DNA of 64,000 nt from Maliibacterium massiliense (GCF_900604345.1 NZ_LR026983.1:1364001-1428000); one strand, 5' to 3'. Positions 54,849 to 63,526 are shown, numbered from the stretch's first letter. The notes: generated by a model from the sequence alone, not told the origin. Program-made: numbers and translations.

Positions 54849-55025
54849 TCACTCATGCGCGCTTTCCACTTCCTCCAGCGCCACACGCACTGCCTCAATT
54901 ACAAAGGCAGAGAAATTACATTCCTTATTAACAATGGCGTTATTTACACGTTCCACAATATCAATAGGGAACCGGATTGTCTTATTTGTCGTTGATGGCA
55001 CTTTCGGAATTTTAAATCTAGACAT
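54849..55025 (-). CDS. Small ribbon-helix-helix regulator, copy 1
   Basis: 58 residues on the minus strand, MSRFKIPKVPSTTNKTIRFP..., stop at 54849. It is a close paralogue of the gene at 55125-55313 with the Arc/CopG-like layout: short beta strand (NKTIRFP), then two helices (DIVERVNNAIVNKE, FSAFVIEAVRVALEEVE). RHH proteins bind DNA as dimers through the beta strand. ATG 55025 has TAGGTG upstream. An operator-like repeat is 59 bases upstream. Confidence 0.75.
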   Translation of the reverse strand: MSRFKIPKVPSTTNKTIRFPIDIVERVNNAIVNKECNFSAFVIEAVRVALEEVESAHE

Positions 55026-55083
55026 TTTGGCACCTACGCAATATTTTTCTTGCTTTTATTATCGTATAAAAAGATTAGAAAAT

Positions 55084-55110
55084 ATGCATTGCAGGTGCAT
55101 TGCGCAATAT
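55084..55110 (-). promoter_or_regulatory. Operator-like repeat upstream of RHH copy 1
   Basis: TGCATTGC twice (55085-55092, 55096-55103) then GCGCAATAT; matches the palindrome upstream of copy 2 at the same distance from its gene. Confidence 0.55.
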
Positions 55111-55124
55111 GTGCGAATAAGCCA

Positions 55125-55313
55125 TTACTCTTTGGACGAGTATTGTTCTGATTCTACTTCTTCTAATGCCTTGCGTACGGCAGCAATAACAAAAGCGGAA
55201 AAATAAGAGTCCTGGTTAATAATTGCTTTTTCCACACGTTCAATTATGTCATTCGGGAATCGAACAGTTTTGTTTGTTGTTGCAGGTACTGAAGGTACCT
55301 TGAATTTTGACAC
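55125..55313 (-). CDS. Small ribbon-helix-helix regulator, copy 2
   Basis: 62 residues, start GTG 55313, SKFKVPSVPATTNKTVRFPNDIIERVEKAI... Same RHH pattern as copy 1 with about two-thirds of positions shared, so a recent duplication. It may be a repressor of its own promoter or an antitoxin, but no toxin-like partner gene is beside it. Operator-like palindrome 60 bases upstream. Confidence 0.78.
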   Translation of the reverse strand: MSKFKVPSVPATTNKTVRFPNDIIERVEKAIINQDSYFSAFVIAAVRKALEEVESEQYSSKE

Positions 55314-55372
55314 TTAATCACCACGCAATACATTTGTCTTGCAATTATTATCATACGAATTATAATAAAAAT

Positions 55373-55394
55373 ATGCATTGCAAATGCAATGCAT
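55373..55394 (-). promoter_or_regulatory. Palindromic operator upstream of RHH copy 2
   Basis: ATGCATTGCAAATGCAATGCAT, near-perfect 22-bp palindrome, overlapping a possible -35 (TTGCAA on the minus strand, then TATAAT 15 bases on). Confidence 0.65.
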
Positions 55395-55468
55395 AATTGT
55401 GCTGTCAAAAACAATTTCTGCGCACAACAATCAGACGCCCTGGGCGCCGGTCTTATTTCCTGTGCGCG

Positions 55469-55693
55469 TTACCTGCGGGGCGGGATAAAGCGCAGAATGT
55501 CCTGTACCGTGCAATCAAGCACAGTACAGATGCGCGCAAGCACGTGCATATCCAGGCGCTGTATATCGCCGCGGCAGTAATTTTGCAGTTGTGTGTACTC
55601 CACCTGTGCGTTGCGCACCAGAAAGTTTTTGCTGATATTGTGCTTACGCATGTACGCGTCAAGCAATAACTCAAAATGTCCCCATGCCTCCAT
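55469..55693 (-). CDS. XRE-type helix-turn-helix regulator (74 aa)
   Basis: 74 residues forming one Cro/CI-type HTH (LLDAYMRKHNISKNFLVRNAQVEYTQLQNYCRGDIQRLDMHVLARICTVLDCTVQDIL). Unusual in that helix 2-3 lack the common Gln-Thr-Ser pattern. ATG 55693 follows AAAGGAGG on the minus strand. It probably controls accessory DNA nearby; target unknown. Confidence 0.82.
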   Translation of the reverse strand: MEAWGHFELLLDAYMRKHNISKNFLVRNAQVEYTQLQNYCRGDIQRLDMHVLARICTVLDCTVQDILRFIPPRR

Positions 55694-55933
55694 ACGATGT
55701 CCTCCTTTTGTGCGCAAGGCCTTCTTTCTGCCATTGTGCGTAAAAAGGATGCGTATTTACAGCTGTAATTATACATACTATAATTATTTACAGTATCTTA
55801 GCAATAGTCTTGAATTTGCAATGTTATGACTAAATATACCTAATATTTGCAATATAACAGGGCTGTGCTTGAGGGCGGCGTGCGCGCGTGGTATGATGAT
55901 TTCCAAGCAAAGTACCAGCGGAGGGATGGTATT

Positions 55934-56497
55934 ATGAGGCGTGCGCGTAAATGGATCATTCTGGCAATGGCGCTGCTTTTGGCGCTTTGCGGCTGCGGCC
56001 CGAGCGAGCAGCCCGCGCCCAGCCCTGCAGGGCAAACGGCGCAGGCGCGCACGTTCCCGCCCTTTACGCTGCGGCAGCTGGGCGGCGGCCAAGTGCAGAG
56101 CGCCGCGCTCTTTGCGCGCGCGGATATCACCATGCTGCACATATGGGCTTCCTGGTGCGCGCCGTGCGTGGACGAGCTGCCCGACTTGCAGCAGTTCTAC
56201 GTGCAGGCACTGGCGCGCAGCGACTGCAGGGTGCAGGTGGTGGGCATTGCCCAAGACTACCTTTATAATCCGCAGGATGTGACGGGGGCGCTGGAGCAGG
56301 CGGGCGTCACCTTCCCCACGCTGCTGGCGGACGAGGCGTTTGAGGAAGGGTATCTCGCCAGTATATATGCCTATCCCACCACCATTTTTGTCGACAAATC
56401 GGGCAGGATCGTGGGCAAAGCGGTGACCAGCACGTACGATTCCGCGCAGTGGACAGGCATCTTGGAGGCCGCCATCGGGGAGCTTGCGCAGGACTGA
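55934..56497 (+). CDS. TlpA/thioredoxin-like lipoprotein
   Basis: 187 residues. Lipoprotein signal (MRRARKW, hydrophobic core, lipobox LALCGCG), then a Pro-rich linker and a TlpA-like thioredoxin fold with the redox pair WCAPC (near residue 74) and cis-Pro segment YPTTIFVDKSGRI. It should reduce disulfides on the outer face of the membrane. ATG 55934 follows GGAGGGA. Stand-alone gene. Confidence 0.9.
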   Translation: MRRARKWIILAMALLLALCGCGPSEQPAPSPAGQTAQARTFPPFTLRQLGGGQVQSAALFARADITMLHIWASWCAPCVDELPDLQQFYVQALARSDCRVQVVGIAQDYLYNPQDVTGALEQAGVTFPTLLADEAFEEGYLASIYAYPTTIFVDKSGRIVGKAVTSTYDSAQWTGILEAAIGELAQD

Positions 56498-56621
56498 CGG
56501 CGTAAAAGGGCTATTATCGTTCGACATACGGGATAAACATGTTCTCTTGACACGTTTTTGTGGTAAATAACAGAGAATAGAGGTGCCAAGCAGGAACATC
56601 TTTCAAAGGGGTTGGTTGAAC

Positions 56622-57080
56622 ATGCGTCTGGCAATCAGCGCGTGCCTTTGCGGATGCCGTTGCCGCTATGACGGCGGCGGGTATGACCAGTATCCGCAGC
56701 TGCGGCGGCTTGTAGCGCGGGGAGAGGCCATCGCCGTCTGCCCCGAGGTACTGGGCGGGCTGCCCACCCCGCGCACGCCCTGCGAAAGGCGCGGGGCGCG
56801 CGTGGTGGACGCGCGTGGCGTGGATCGCACCGAGGCGTATCGCATGGGCGCGGCGCGCGCGGTGGCGCGTGCGTGCAGCTTTGGCGCGGGGGCGGTGATT
56901 CTCAAAGAAAAAAGCCCCTCCTGCGGGACTTATTATGTATACAATGGTCGCTTTGCAAGGAAGATCATCCAAGGCCAGGGAATCGCCTCGGAGCGCTTCC
57001 GTGCGGCGGGCTTTGGCGTATATAGCGAGATGGATCTGGCGCGCGACGCCCAGCTTCTTGCCGCGCTATGCGCGCGGTGA
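56622..57080 (+). CDS. DUF523 family protein
   Basis: 152 residues, beginning LAISACLCGCRCRYDGG and containing VCPEVLGGLPTPRTPCE and LKEKSPSCGT, the recognised DUF523 cysteine pattern. It is a soluble protein of unknown function, possibly metal binding. ATG 56622 follows AAAGGGGTTGG. Its end overlaps the convergent XRE gene by 15 bases. Confidence 0.88.
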   Translation: MRLAISACLCGCRCRYDGGGYDQYPQLRRLVARGEAIAVCPEVLGGLPTPRTPCERRGARVVDARGVDRTEAYRMGAARAVARACSFGAGAVILKEKSPSCGTYYVYNGRFARKIIQGQGIASERFRAAGFGVYSEMDLARDAQLLAALCAR

Positions 57081-57344
57081 GGCCTCCGCGCTGTGCTGCG
57101 CCGGCTCCACGCCCAGCAGCCAGGCCACGCTGCGCTTGAGCACGCGGCTGAGGCACAACAGTTCATAGTCCATCACAATGCGCGCGTTGCGCTCGATTTT
57201 GCTGACCATCTGCTGATCTAGATTGACGCCCTGCGTCTGCAGCCGCGCGGCAAGCGCCGCCTGGGAAAGCCCCATCGCCTGGCGCGCCTGGCGCACACGG
57301 GCGGAGACAATGTTCTTGTTGCCGTTGTACGAGATGATTTTCAT
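57066..57344 (-). CDS. XRE-type helix-turn-helix regulator (92 aa)
   Basis: 92 residues: SARVRQARQAMGLSQAALAARLQTQGVNLDQQMVSKIERNARIVMDYELLCLSRVLKRSVAWLLG, a clear XRE HTH with a long loop 2. It shares the C-terminal WLLG ending with the two divergent genes after it. ATG 57344 follows AGGGTGATA. Confidence 0.85.
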   Translation of the reverse strand: MKIISYNGNKNIVSARVRQARQAMGLSQAALAARLQTQGVNLDQQMVSKIERNARIVMDYELLCLSRVLKRSVAWLLGVEPAQHSAEASPRA

Positions 57345-57484
57345 GCCTATCACCCTATCTAGTACATAATGATACATGTGTTTATAAAATAGCATGTTTC
57401 ATACCTATTGTTACGCCATTGCGCAGTAGCTATACGTGCGCAGGGCACCGTAGACGGGGCGAAGATGGCAAAGGAGGCTAAAAC

Positions 57485-57730
57485 ATGAATGTGAGAAGGC
57501 TGCCGCTCGGCACGCGCAACGTCATCGGCGCGCGCATCACGCAGGCGCGCATGGAAAGGGCAATGCCGCAGAAGATGCTGCTCATAGCGATGCAGAACCA
57601 GGGCGTGGATATCAGCTGGTCCTCCCTATCGCAGCTGGAGGGGCAGCGCAGGCCGGTTGCGGATTTTGAGATCGTGGCACTGGCGACGGCGTTGAACGTG
57701 AGCGTCCCGTGGCTGCTTGGACTGGAATAA
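57485..57730 (+). CDS. XRE-type helix-turn-helix regulator (81 aa)
   Basis: 81 residues, one XRE HTH (ARITQARMERAMPQKMLLIAMQNQGVDISWSSLSQLEGQRRPVADFEIVALATALNVSVPWLLGLE). Paralogous to the next gene (both start R-x-PLG-x-RN). ATG 57485 follows AAAGGAGG. Divergent from the XRE gene at 57066. Confidence 0.85.
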   Translation: MNVRRLPLGTRNVIGARITQARMERAMPQKMLLIAMQNQGVDISWSSLSQLEGQRRPVADFEIVALATALNVSVPWLLGLE

Positions 57731-57815
57731 TATGGGCTGCCTTCCATGCGCGGTATGGCGCGCGGTTTGCCCCAAAAGACGGGGAAGGGACTTGCTTGGA
57801 GGAAGGAGAGTGTGC

Positions 57816-58067
57816 ATGAAAGTACGCAAACAACCGCTGGGCGCGCGCAATATGATCGGCGCGCGCGTTACATGCCGCCGGCAGGAATTGGGTATGCTGC
57901 AGGTGGAACTACAGGCGCGCCTGGCGGAGCAGGGCATCGTACTGAGCACTTCGGCGCTGTCGCTGCTGGAGGGGCAGAAGCGCCTGGTATCGGATGTGGA
58001 GCTGATCGCACTGGCCAGGGTGCTGCGCATGTCCGTGACGGAGCTGCTGGGGCTATCGCGATTTTAA
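57816..58067 (+). CDS. XRE-type helix-turn-helix regulator (83 aa)
   Basis: 83 residues, close paralogue of the 57485 gene (VRKQPLGARNMIGARVTCRRQELGMLQVELQARL..LSLLEGQKRLVSDVELIALARVLRMSVTELLGL). ATG 57816 follows GGAAGGAG. The tandem pair and the divergent 57066 gene form a cluster of three related regulators next to the CRISPR array. Confidence 0.85.
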   Translation: MKVRKQPLGARNMIGARVTCRRQELGMLQVELQARLAEQGIVLSTSALSLLEGQKRLVSDVELIALARVLRMSVTELLGLSRF

Positions 58068-58212
58068 AGTACGCAATAACGGTTACTTCGCTTGTTTGTG
58101 TCTGCGTGCGTGCGCATAAAATCAATTGTGCGTTCAAGTGTATAAGGTATGAAAGCGCATTTGTGGGCAGAGGATGATGGGTGAACGGGCAAATACTGCT
58201 CCCACAAAAAGT

Positions 58213-58581
58213 GTCGCACCTCGCAAGGCATGCGTGGATTGAAAGATCAAGACCTATTCCCGCGAGAACTTTGAAGCCACTCGTACCTCCTATGAGGTGC
58301 GTAAATTGAAAGTCCCCAACCCCGCACCGGTTTTACGACGCGGGCCGTCGCACCTCGCCGAGGCGAATGGACTGAAGTGTTGCTGAAAATAGGAAAACTT
58401 GCGTCGCCCTGCAAGCCGCGTCTCGCTGAGGTGCGTGGACTGAAACGATGTTGTACCCACTATCTGATCCGTGCGGATGCTAGTCACATCTCGCTGAGGT
58501 GCGTGGATTGAAATGGAGCGTTGAAGTTAGGTATAGGCGACACGGTAAGTCGCATGCCGCGACGCATGCGTGGATTGAAAT
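58213..58581 (+). CRISPR. Orphan, degenerate type I-C-like CRISPR array, six repeats
   Basis: Six repeats of 32-33 bp starting at 58213, 58280, 58347, 58415, 58483 and 58549, with five spacers of 34, 34, 36, 36 and 34 bp. Consensus is GTCGCACCTCGCTGAGGTGC followed by GTGGATTGAAAT, typical of type I-C. Every copy differs from the next at several positions, as expected for an array no longer maintained. No cas gene is in the window. Confidence 0.8.
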
Positions 58582-59022
58582 GTGACGGCGGCGATCATTG
58601 GACTTACAGCGCGCCTCCGCATGCGCCGCGTGCGAGGGTCGAAGCGGCTGCACTGCCGCGCAGGCGGTCTGGGCGCCCTGCTGCATGCCGCAAGCGGCGT
58701 ACAGATGGAGATCACACAGCATGGGATGGGCGAATCCAGGCAAACAGGCGCGTGCCGCAGGAAATGTGCGGATGCATGCGCTTGCCTTTTTATGCTTTAT
58801 TGCCAATGCGTTTGTATCCCGCCCGAGGTGGTGCAATTGCGATAGATCGTGCTGCTGGTTTTTCGCAAACCATGCAGCCGCAGCGCATAGCGGCGCACGC
58901 GTGGCATGCGCCGCGGCACGCGGATCACATGGGGCCTCGCAACAGTGCGCCCCATGGCGCACGGGACCCCTTTTTCGCGGGGAGTGTAACAATGCGCCAG
59001 CCCCGCGGCGCGCGCAAGCTAC
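58582..59022. other. Gene-free stretch after the CRISPR array
   Basis: About 440 GC-rich bases without a convincing gene or further repeats on either strand. Confidence 0.4.
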
Positions 59023-59063
59023 AAAAAGGCGCCTGCGTCAGCGTTTCGCCGACACAGGCGCCT
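59023..59063 (-). terminator. Terminator of the hydrolase operon
   Basis: AGGCGCCTG (59055-59063 arm partner CAGGCGCCT) around a GC-rich inner hairpin, followed by T5 on the minus strand. Confidence 0.8.
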
Positions 59064-59074
59064 GTAGTATGCCG

Positions 59075-59275
59075 TCATTGCCGCGGCAGCTCCCCCGCAA
59101 GATCGATGGTGCAGCGCACCGGCCCGCGGCCCATCTGCATGCGCGCCTGTCTGCGCCTGCGCAGCAGCCGCTGGGGCAGGCCGGTCATCTTCTCGATGGT
59201 GTCGCGCGTCTTGCGCGCCTCGCCCGCGGCCTCCATAGCCGCGATGCCGTAAATGTGGTTGGGCTTCATGATCAT
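59075..59275 (-). CDS. Small basic hypothetical protein coupled to the hydrolase
   Basis: 66 residues, Arg/Met-rich (GLPQRLLRRRRQARMQMGRG). Its ATG overlaps the stop of the hydrolase gene (ATGA), so it is translated only in that operon. No family recognised; no signal peptide. Confidence 0.55.
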   Translation of the reverse strand: MIMKPNHIYGIAAMEAAGEARKTRDTIEKMTGLPQRLLRRRRQARMQMGRGPVRCTIDLAGELPRQ

Positions 59276-60192
59276 TCCTTATCCAGGTGCGCGTCCAGCC
59301 AGCGGATGATGGCCTGGGTCACCTCGTCGCGGTTGGTCTCGTTGAGCAGCTCGTGCCGCGCCCCGGGCAGGATGTCCAGCGTGACGTCCTGCAGGCCCAG
59401 CTTTTGATACTGCGCAAGCAGCTTATCTAAGTGCACCCCCACCGGATCATCGCTGCCGCTGAGCAGCAGCAGAGGCAGGTCCTTGGGGATGTGCGCCAGG
59501 TCCCGCGCGTCGTTGAGGTGCATCAGGCCCCGGGCAAAGGCGTTGAAAAAGCTGTAGGTGCAGATCGCCCCGCAATAGGGATCGTTGATGTAGGCGTCCA
59601 CCTGGCGATCATCCCGGCTGAGCCAGTCAAAGCGCGTGCGCGCGGGCGCAAATGCTTTGTTGTAGGCGCCGAACACCAGCTTGTCCACAAAGGGCGCGCG
59701 CCTGTCCATGCCGCAGATATGCCCCAGCGCCCCCGATACCAGGCGCAACAGCCGGGACTGTACCGGCATGGGGCCAGCCGTGCCCGAGAGAACCGCGCAG
59801 GCGATGTCCTCGCCATGGTCCTGGATAAAGCGCTGCCCCACAAGCGAGCCCATGCTGTGGCCGAAGTAGATGATCGGCAGGTTCGGGTGCTGGGTGCGGA
59901 TGTAGGTATTTAAGCGGTGCTGGTCCTGCACCATGATGGCAAAGCCATCCTCAGGGATGTGTCCCACCTGCTGCAGGGCGGAGGCGGTTTTGCCATGGCC
60001 GATATGGTCGTGCGCGTAGACGCCGTAGCCCGCCGCGTTGAGCGCGGCGGCAAAGCAGGCGTAGCGCCCCGCGTGCTCCACCATGCCGTGCGCGATCTGC
60101 ACGATGGCCTTGGGCGGGGCGTCGGGCAGCCAGCAGTGCAGGTGCAGTGGTACGCCCAGGGCGCTGGAGAGCAGCGTGCCATGCATATCCAT
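59272..60192 (-). CDS. Alpha/beta hydrolase, monoglyceride-lipase-like
   Basis: 306 residues of the serine aminopeptidase/monoglyceride lipase-like fold. Nucleophile GHSMGS (Ser about 116), acid SGSDDPVG, and His in PGARHELLNE. Its oxyanion segment HGMVEHAGRY is typical of the family. The substrate is probably a small ester. ATG 60192 follows GGGAGG. A perfect inverted repeat (TTGTCCGCC/GGCGGACAA) lies just upstream near 60217-60240, a possible operator. Confidence 0.85.
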   Translation of the reverse strand: MDMHGTLLSSALGVPLHLHCWLPDAPPKAIVQIAHGMVEHAGRYACFAAALNAAGYGVYAHDHIGHGKTASALQQVGHIPEDGFAIMVQDQHRLNTYIRTQHPNLPIIYFGHSMGSLVGQRFIQDHGEDIACAVLSGTAGPMPVQSRLLRLVSGALGHICGMDRRAPFVDKLVFGAYNKAFAPARTRFDWLSRDDRQVDAYINDPYCGAICTYSFFNAFARGLMHLNDARDLAHIPKDLPLLLLSGSDDPVGVHLDKLLAQYQKLGLQDVTLDILPGARHELLNETNRDEVTQAIIRWLDAHLDKE

Positions 60193-60442
60193 CAGATGCG
60201 CCTCCCTTTTTGTATTGTCCGCCCTGCGGGCGGACAAGTGACATTGTTTCAAGTCTACCATAGTTGCCTATCCCTGAAAAGGGCCGCGCCTGCCCCGGCG
60301 GGAAAAAGCTGCAGGCAATTGCATTTGTAGGGCGGTTGTGATAGGCTTAAAACAATGAGCGGAATCGTACACGCCTGTTGTCATGCATACGGTTTCGCCT
60401 GCAAAACGTACACATCCACAATGATACGGAGGGTAAAAGAGC

Positions 60443-60919
60443 ATGGGCATGAAAATTGTCATCGGTTCGGAAGTTGCGGGTTATCCGCTCAAGGAAGAAG
60501 TCAAGAAGTATCTGATCAGCCTGGGCCACGAAGTCACCGATGTGGGCACCGTGGATCTGGACAAGCCCGTCTATTACGTGCAGGCCGGTCTGAACGTGGC
60601 TAGGGCCGTCAAGTCCGGCGCGTATGACTTCGGCATCGCGCTGTGCGGCACCGGCATGGGCGTCTCCCAGGTTGCCAATAAGTTCAAAGGCGTGCGCGCC
60701 GCGCTGGTGGAGTCCAAGTTTACTGCCCGCCGCGCCCGCATCATCAACGATTCCAACATGATGTGCCTGGGCGGCTGGGTCAAGACCCCGCAGGTCGCCT
60801 GTGAGATGATCGACGAGTTCCTCAATACCTCCTTTTTGGAGGGCATCACCGACGAATGGCGCGTCAACCTGCTGACCAACTCCCTCAAGGAGCTGGCGCA
60901 GTACGGCCAGGAGGAATAA
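60443..60919 (+). CDS. RpiB/LacAB-family sugar-phosphate isomerase, active-site residues altered
   Basis: 158 residues with the RpiB fold and the CGTGMGVSQVANKFKGVRAAL segment (Cys and Gly loop). The usual N-terminal D-H pair reads E-V (IGSEVAGYPLKEE) and the His in the ARxHND motif is Ile (ARIINDSN). It therefore differs from ordinary ribose-5-phosphate isomerase and may act on another phospho-sugar or not be catalytic. ATG 60443 follows GGAGGG. Stand-alone gene with its own terminator. Confidence 0.85.
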   Translation: MGMKIVIGSEVAGYPLKEEVKKYLISLGHEVTDVGTVDLDKPVYYVQAGLNVARAVKSGAYDFGIALCGTGMGVSQVANKFKGVRAALVESKFTARRARIINDSNMMCLGGWVKTPQVACEMIDEFLNTSFLEGITDEWRVNLLTNSLKELAQYGQEE

Positions 60920-60962
60920 CCCCGCGCGCACAGCCCGAGCGGCACTTTACGCAAACCCAATG

Positions 60963-60990
60963 GCGCGCCCCCTTGCGGGCGCGCTTTTTT
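60963..60990 (+). terminator. Intrinsic terminator after the RpiB-family gene
   Basis: GCGCGCCC / GGGCGCGC with T6. Confidence 0.85.
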
Positions 60991-61141
60991 GCTGCGCGCA
61001 AGCGGACAACCCATCGCAACGGTTCGGGTTTTGCGGCCGCGCTTGCCCGCGCGCGCGGGAAAAATGGGGGCATGAAATCCGACTGGTTCACGATCCGCGG
61101 CAGATTTGACCCAAAGCATGCATATTCCACCTTTTTGCAGG

Positions 61142-61170
61142 TTGCGCTGCAGCTGCTGCCATGCTATACT
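61142..61170 (+). promoter_or_regulatory. Possible promoter of ktrB
   Basis: TTGCGC, 17-base spacer, TATACT, about 110 bases before the gene; the leader folds into GC-rich pairs but shows no c-di-AMP riboswitch consensus I can see. Confidence 0.45.
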
Positions 61171-61278
61171 TACCGCTAGAACCATCGTGTAAAGAAAGCG
61201 TAAAAGCGCGCGTGCAATTGGCGCGGGCCGCACAAGCGGGCCCATCGGCGCCGGCCGCGCGGGGAGTAACGGGAAAAG

Positions 61279-62655
61279 ATGAGACAGATACTGCGCAAGT
61301 GGACCATGCATGTGCACCCCGCCAAGGTGATGGTGATGGGCTTTGCCGCGCTTATTATATTGGGGACGATCCTGCTGAATATGCCGATGGCAACGCAAGA
61401 AGGCGAATCCATCGGCTTTGTTAATGCGCTGTTTACCGCCACCAGCGCCACGTGCGTCACCGGGCTGATCGTCTTTGATACGGGCAGCACCTTTTCCCTC
61501 TTCGGCCAGCTGGTGATACTGGCGCTGATCCAGTGCGGTGGCCTGGGCTTTATGACCATGGCCACCATGCTCTTTATGGCGCTGGGCCGGCGCATATCGT
61601 TACGCAGCCGCATGCTGCTGCAGGAATCACTCGCCACAAGCGGCCTGCAGGGCGTGGTCAAGATGACGCGCCGCGTGTTTTGCATGACCGCGGTGGTGGA
61701 GGGCGTGGGCGCGCTGCTGCTGGCCACGCGCTTTATCCCGCGCTACGGCTGGGCCAAGGGCATCTATTATGGGATTTTCCATTCGATCTCCGCGTTTTGC
61801 AACGCGGGGTTTGACGTGGTGGGCGGCCTGCCCAACTATCGTGACGACGTGGTGGTCAACCTGGTGATTATGGCGCTGGTGGTGGTAGGCGGCCTGGGCT
61901 TTGCCGTGATCTTTGACCTAATGAACCGCAAACGGCGCCAGGTCAAGCGCCTGCAGCTGCACACCAAGGTGGTGCTGATCGTCACCGGCAGCCTGATCGT
62001 GCTGGGCACGGTGTTCTTTCTGGCGCTGGAGTGGAACAACCCCCAGACGCTGGGCGATCCGGATATGCCGCTCTACGCCAAGCCCATTGCGGCGGCGTTC
62101 CAGGCCATCACCCCGCGCACCGCGGGCTTTGAGACGTTTGCGCAGGCCAAGTTTACCATGCCTTCGCGTCTGATGACCATCATATTGATGTTCATCGGCG
62201 CATCGCCTGCATCCACGGGCGGCGGCGTCAAGACCACCACCGCGGCGGTGGTGTTTTTGATGGTAATGGCCACGGTGCGCGGCCGCAGGGACGTCACCAT
62301 CTTCAAGCGCCGGCTGCCCATGATGCTCGTTGCGCGCGCCATTGTCATCATGCTGATCTCGTTTGTGCTGGTCATTGCGGTGAGCATGGGCGTATCGCTG
62401 GTGGAAAACGGCGTGCACGGCGCGGGCGCCGTGGGCTTTGAGGAGATCCTCTTTGAGTCGGTCTCCGCCTTCGGCACGGTGGGGCTGACGATGGGCATCA
62501 CGCCCATCCTGCACGACGCCAGCAAGATTTTGATCGCACTGCTCATGTTCGCGGGCCGTGTCGGCCCGCTGACGCTGACGCTCGCGCTGGCGGCGCGCCA
62601 GCACGACAACGAAGATACCTTCCGCTATGCAGAGGACCGCGTGCTGGTGGGCTGA
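61279..62655 (+). CDS. ktrB: Potassium uptake channel subunit
   Basis: 458 residues, four repeated pore units with filter sequences TSATCVTGL, SAFCNAGFD, TPRTAGFE and SAFGTVGLT, as in KtrB/TrkH. It moves K+ inward, gated by the regulatory subunit next to it. ATG 61279 follows AACGGGAAAAG. ktrA follows 41 bases later, so they form one operon. Confidence 0.94.
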   Translation: MRQILRKWTMHVHPAKVMVMGFAALIILGTILLNMPMATQEGESIGFVNALFTATSATCVTGLIVFDTGSTFSLFGQLVILALIQCGGLGFMTMATMLFMALGRRISLRSRMLLQESLATSGLQGVVKMTRRVFCMTAVVEGVGALLLATRFIPRYGWAKGIYYGIFHSISAFCNAGFDVVGGLPNYRDDVVVNLVIMALVVVGGLGFAVIFDLMNRKRRQVKRLQLHTKVVLIVTGSLIVLGTVFFLALEWNNPQTLGDPDMPLYAKPIAAAFQAITPRTAGFETFAQAKFTMPSRLMTIILMFIGASPASTGGGVKTTTAAVVFLMVMATVRGRRDVTIFKRRLPMMLVARAIVIMLISFVLVIAVSMGVSLVENGVHGAGAVGFEEILFESVSAFGTVGLTMGITPILHDASKILIALLMFAGRVGPLTLTLALAARQHDNEDTFRYAEDRVLVG

Positions 62656-62696
62656 CCGCCTGCACCCAACATGCAGACAAAAAGGGGAATGCGCAT

Positions 62697-63359
62697 ATGA
62701 AAAAACAGTTTGCCATCTTTGGCGCAGGCCGCTTCGGCTTTCATGTGGCCAAGGCGCTGGCCGATCTGGGGCACGAGGTGCTGGCCATCGACGAGGACGC
62801 CGAGCGCGTGCAGAGCATCTCGGAGTTTGTCACCCACGCCGTGCAGGCGGACGCCACCGACGAAAAGGCGCTCAAGGCGCTGGGTATCCGCAATTTTGAC
62901 GTGGCGGTGGTCACCGTGGCCAGCGATATCCAGGCCAGCATCATGATCTCGCTTCTGTGCAAGGAGCTGGGGGTGCGCACGCTGGTGGCCAAGGCGACCA
63001 GCGAGCTGCACGCCAAGGTGCTCACCCGCATCGGTGTGGACAAGATCGTCTTTCCGGAGCGGGATATGGCGCTGCGCGTGGCACACCAGCTGGTGACCAG
63101 CAATATCTTGGACGTCATCGAGCTTTCGCCCGACTTTAATGTGGTGGAGATTTCGCCCGAGCCGTCGTGGTACCGCCGCACGCTGCGCGAGCTGGATATG
63201 CGCCAGCGTTACGGTATCAACATCGTGGCCATCAAGGGTGCGGACGGCACCATCAACATGGCCCCGCGCGGCGACGACGTGGTGGCCGAGGAGGACGTGC
63301 TGCTGTGTATCGGCTCCAATGAGGACATCCGGCGCCTGGAAAACGGCGCCACAAACTAA
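62697..63359 (+). CDS. ktrA: Potassium uptake regulatory subunit
   Basis: 220 residues: Rossmann NAD-binding domain (GAGRFGFHVAKALADLGHEVLAIDED) and C-terminal RCK_C (TrkA-C) domain. It binds ATP/ADP or NAD(H) and controls KtrB; RCK_C may bind c-di-AMP in Gram-positives. ATG 62697 follows AAAAGGGGAATG. Confidence 0.94.
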   Translation: MKKQFAIFGAGRFGFHVAKALADLGHEVLAIDEDAERVQSISEFVTHAVQADATDEKALKALGIRNFDVAVVTVASDIQASIMISLLCKELGVRTLVAKATSELHAKVLTRIGVDKIVFPERDMALRVAHQLVTSNILDVIELSPDFNVVEISPEPSWYRRTLRELDMRQRYGINIVAIKGADGTINMAPRGDDVVAEEDVLLCIGSNEDIRRLENGATN

Positions 63360-63373
63360 AAAGACTGTTTTAT

Positions 63374-63418
63374 GCGGGCGGGAGCCGGATTTTTGCCGGT
63401 GCGACGCCCGCTTTTTTT
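63374..63418 (+). terminator. Intrinsic terminator after ktrA
   Basis: GCGGGCG / CGCCCGC with an inner CCGG pair and T7. Confidence 0.85.
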
Positions 63419-63526
63419 GCTATTTTACACAAATGTTTGCACAAAGTTGTTATAATCAAAGGCAGGAGTCACAAGTACCGCCGCAAAGCGCGCGTAGCGC
63501 GGCGGTTACAGCACGATGCGGATCAA

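Noticed and set aside
58141..58212. CRISPR leader and cas genes next to the array
   Set aside because: No AT-rich leader with promoter and no cas-like ORF within the window.
61171..61278. c-di-AMP (ydaO-type) riboswitch before ktrB
   Set aside because: The leader is too short and lacks the conserved motifs I know.
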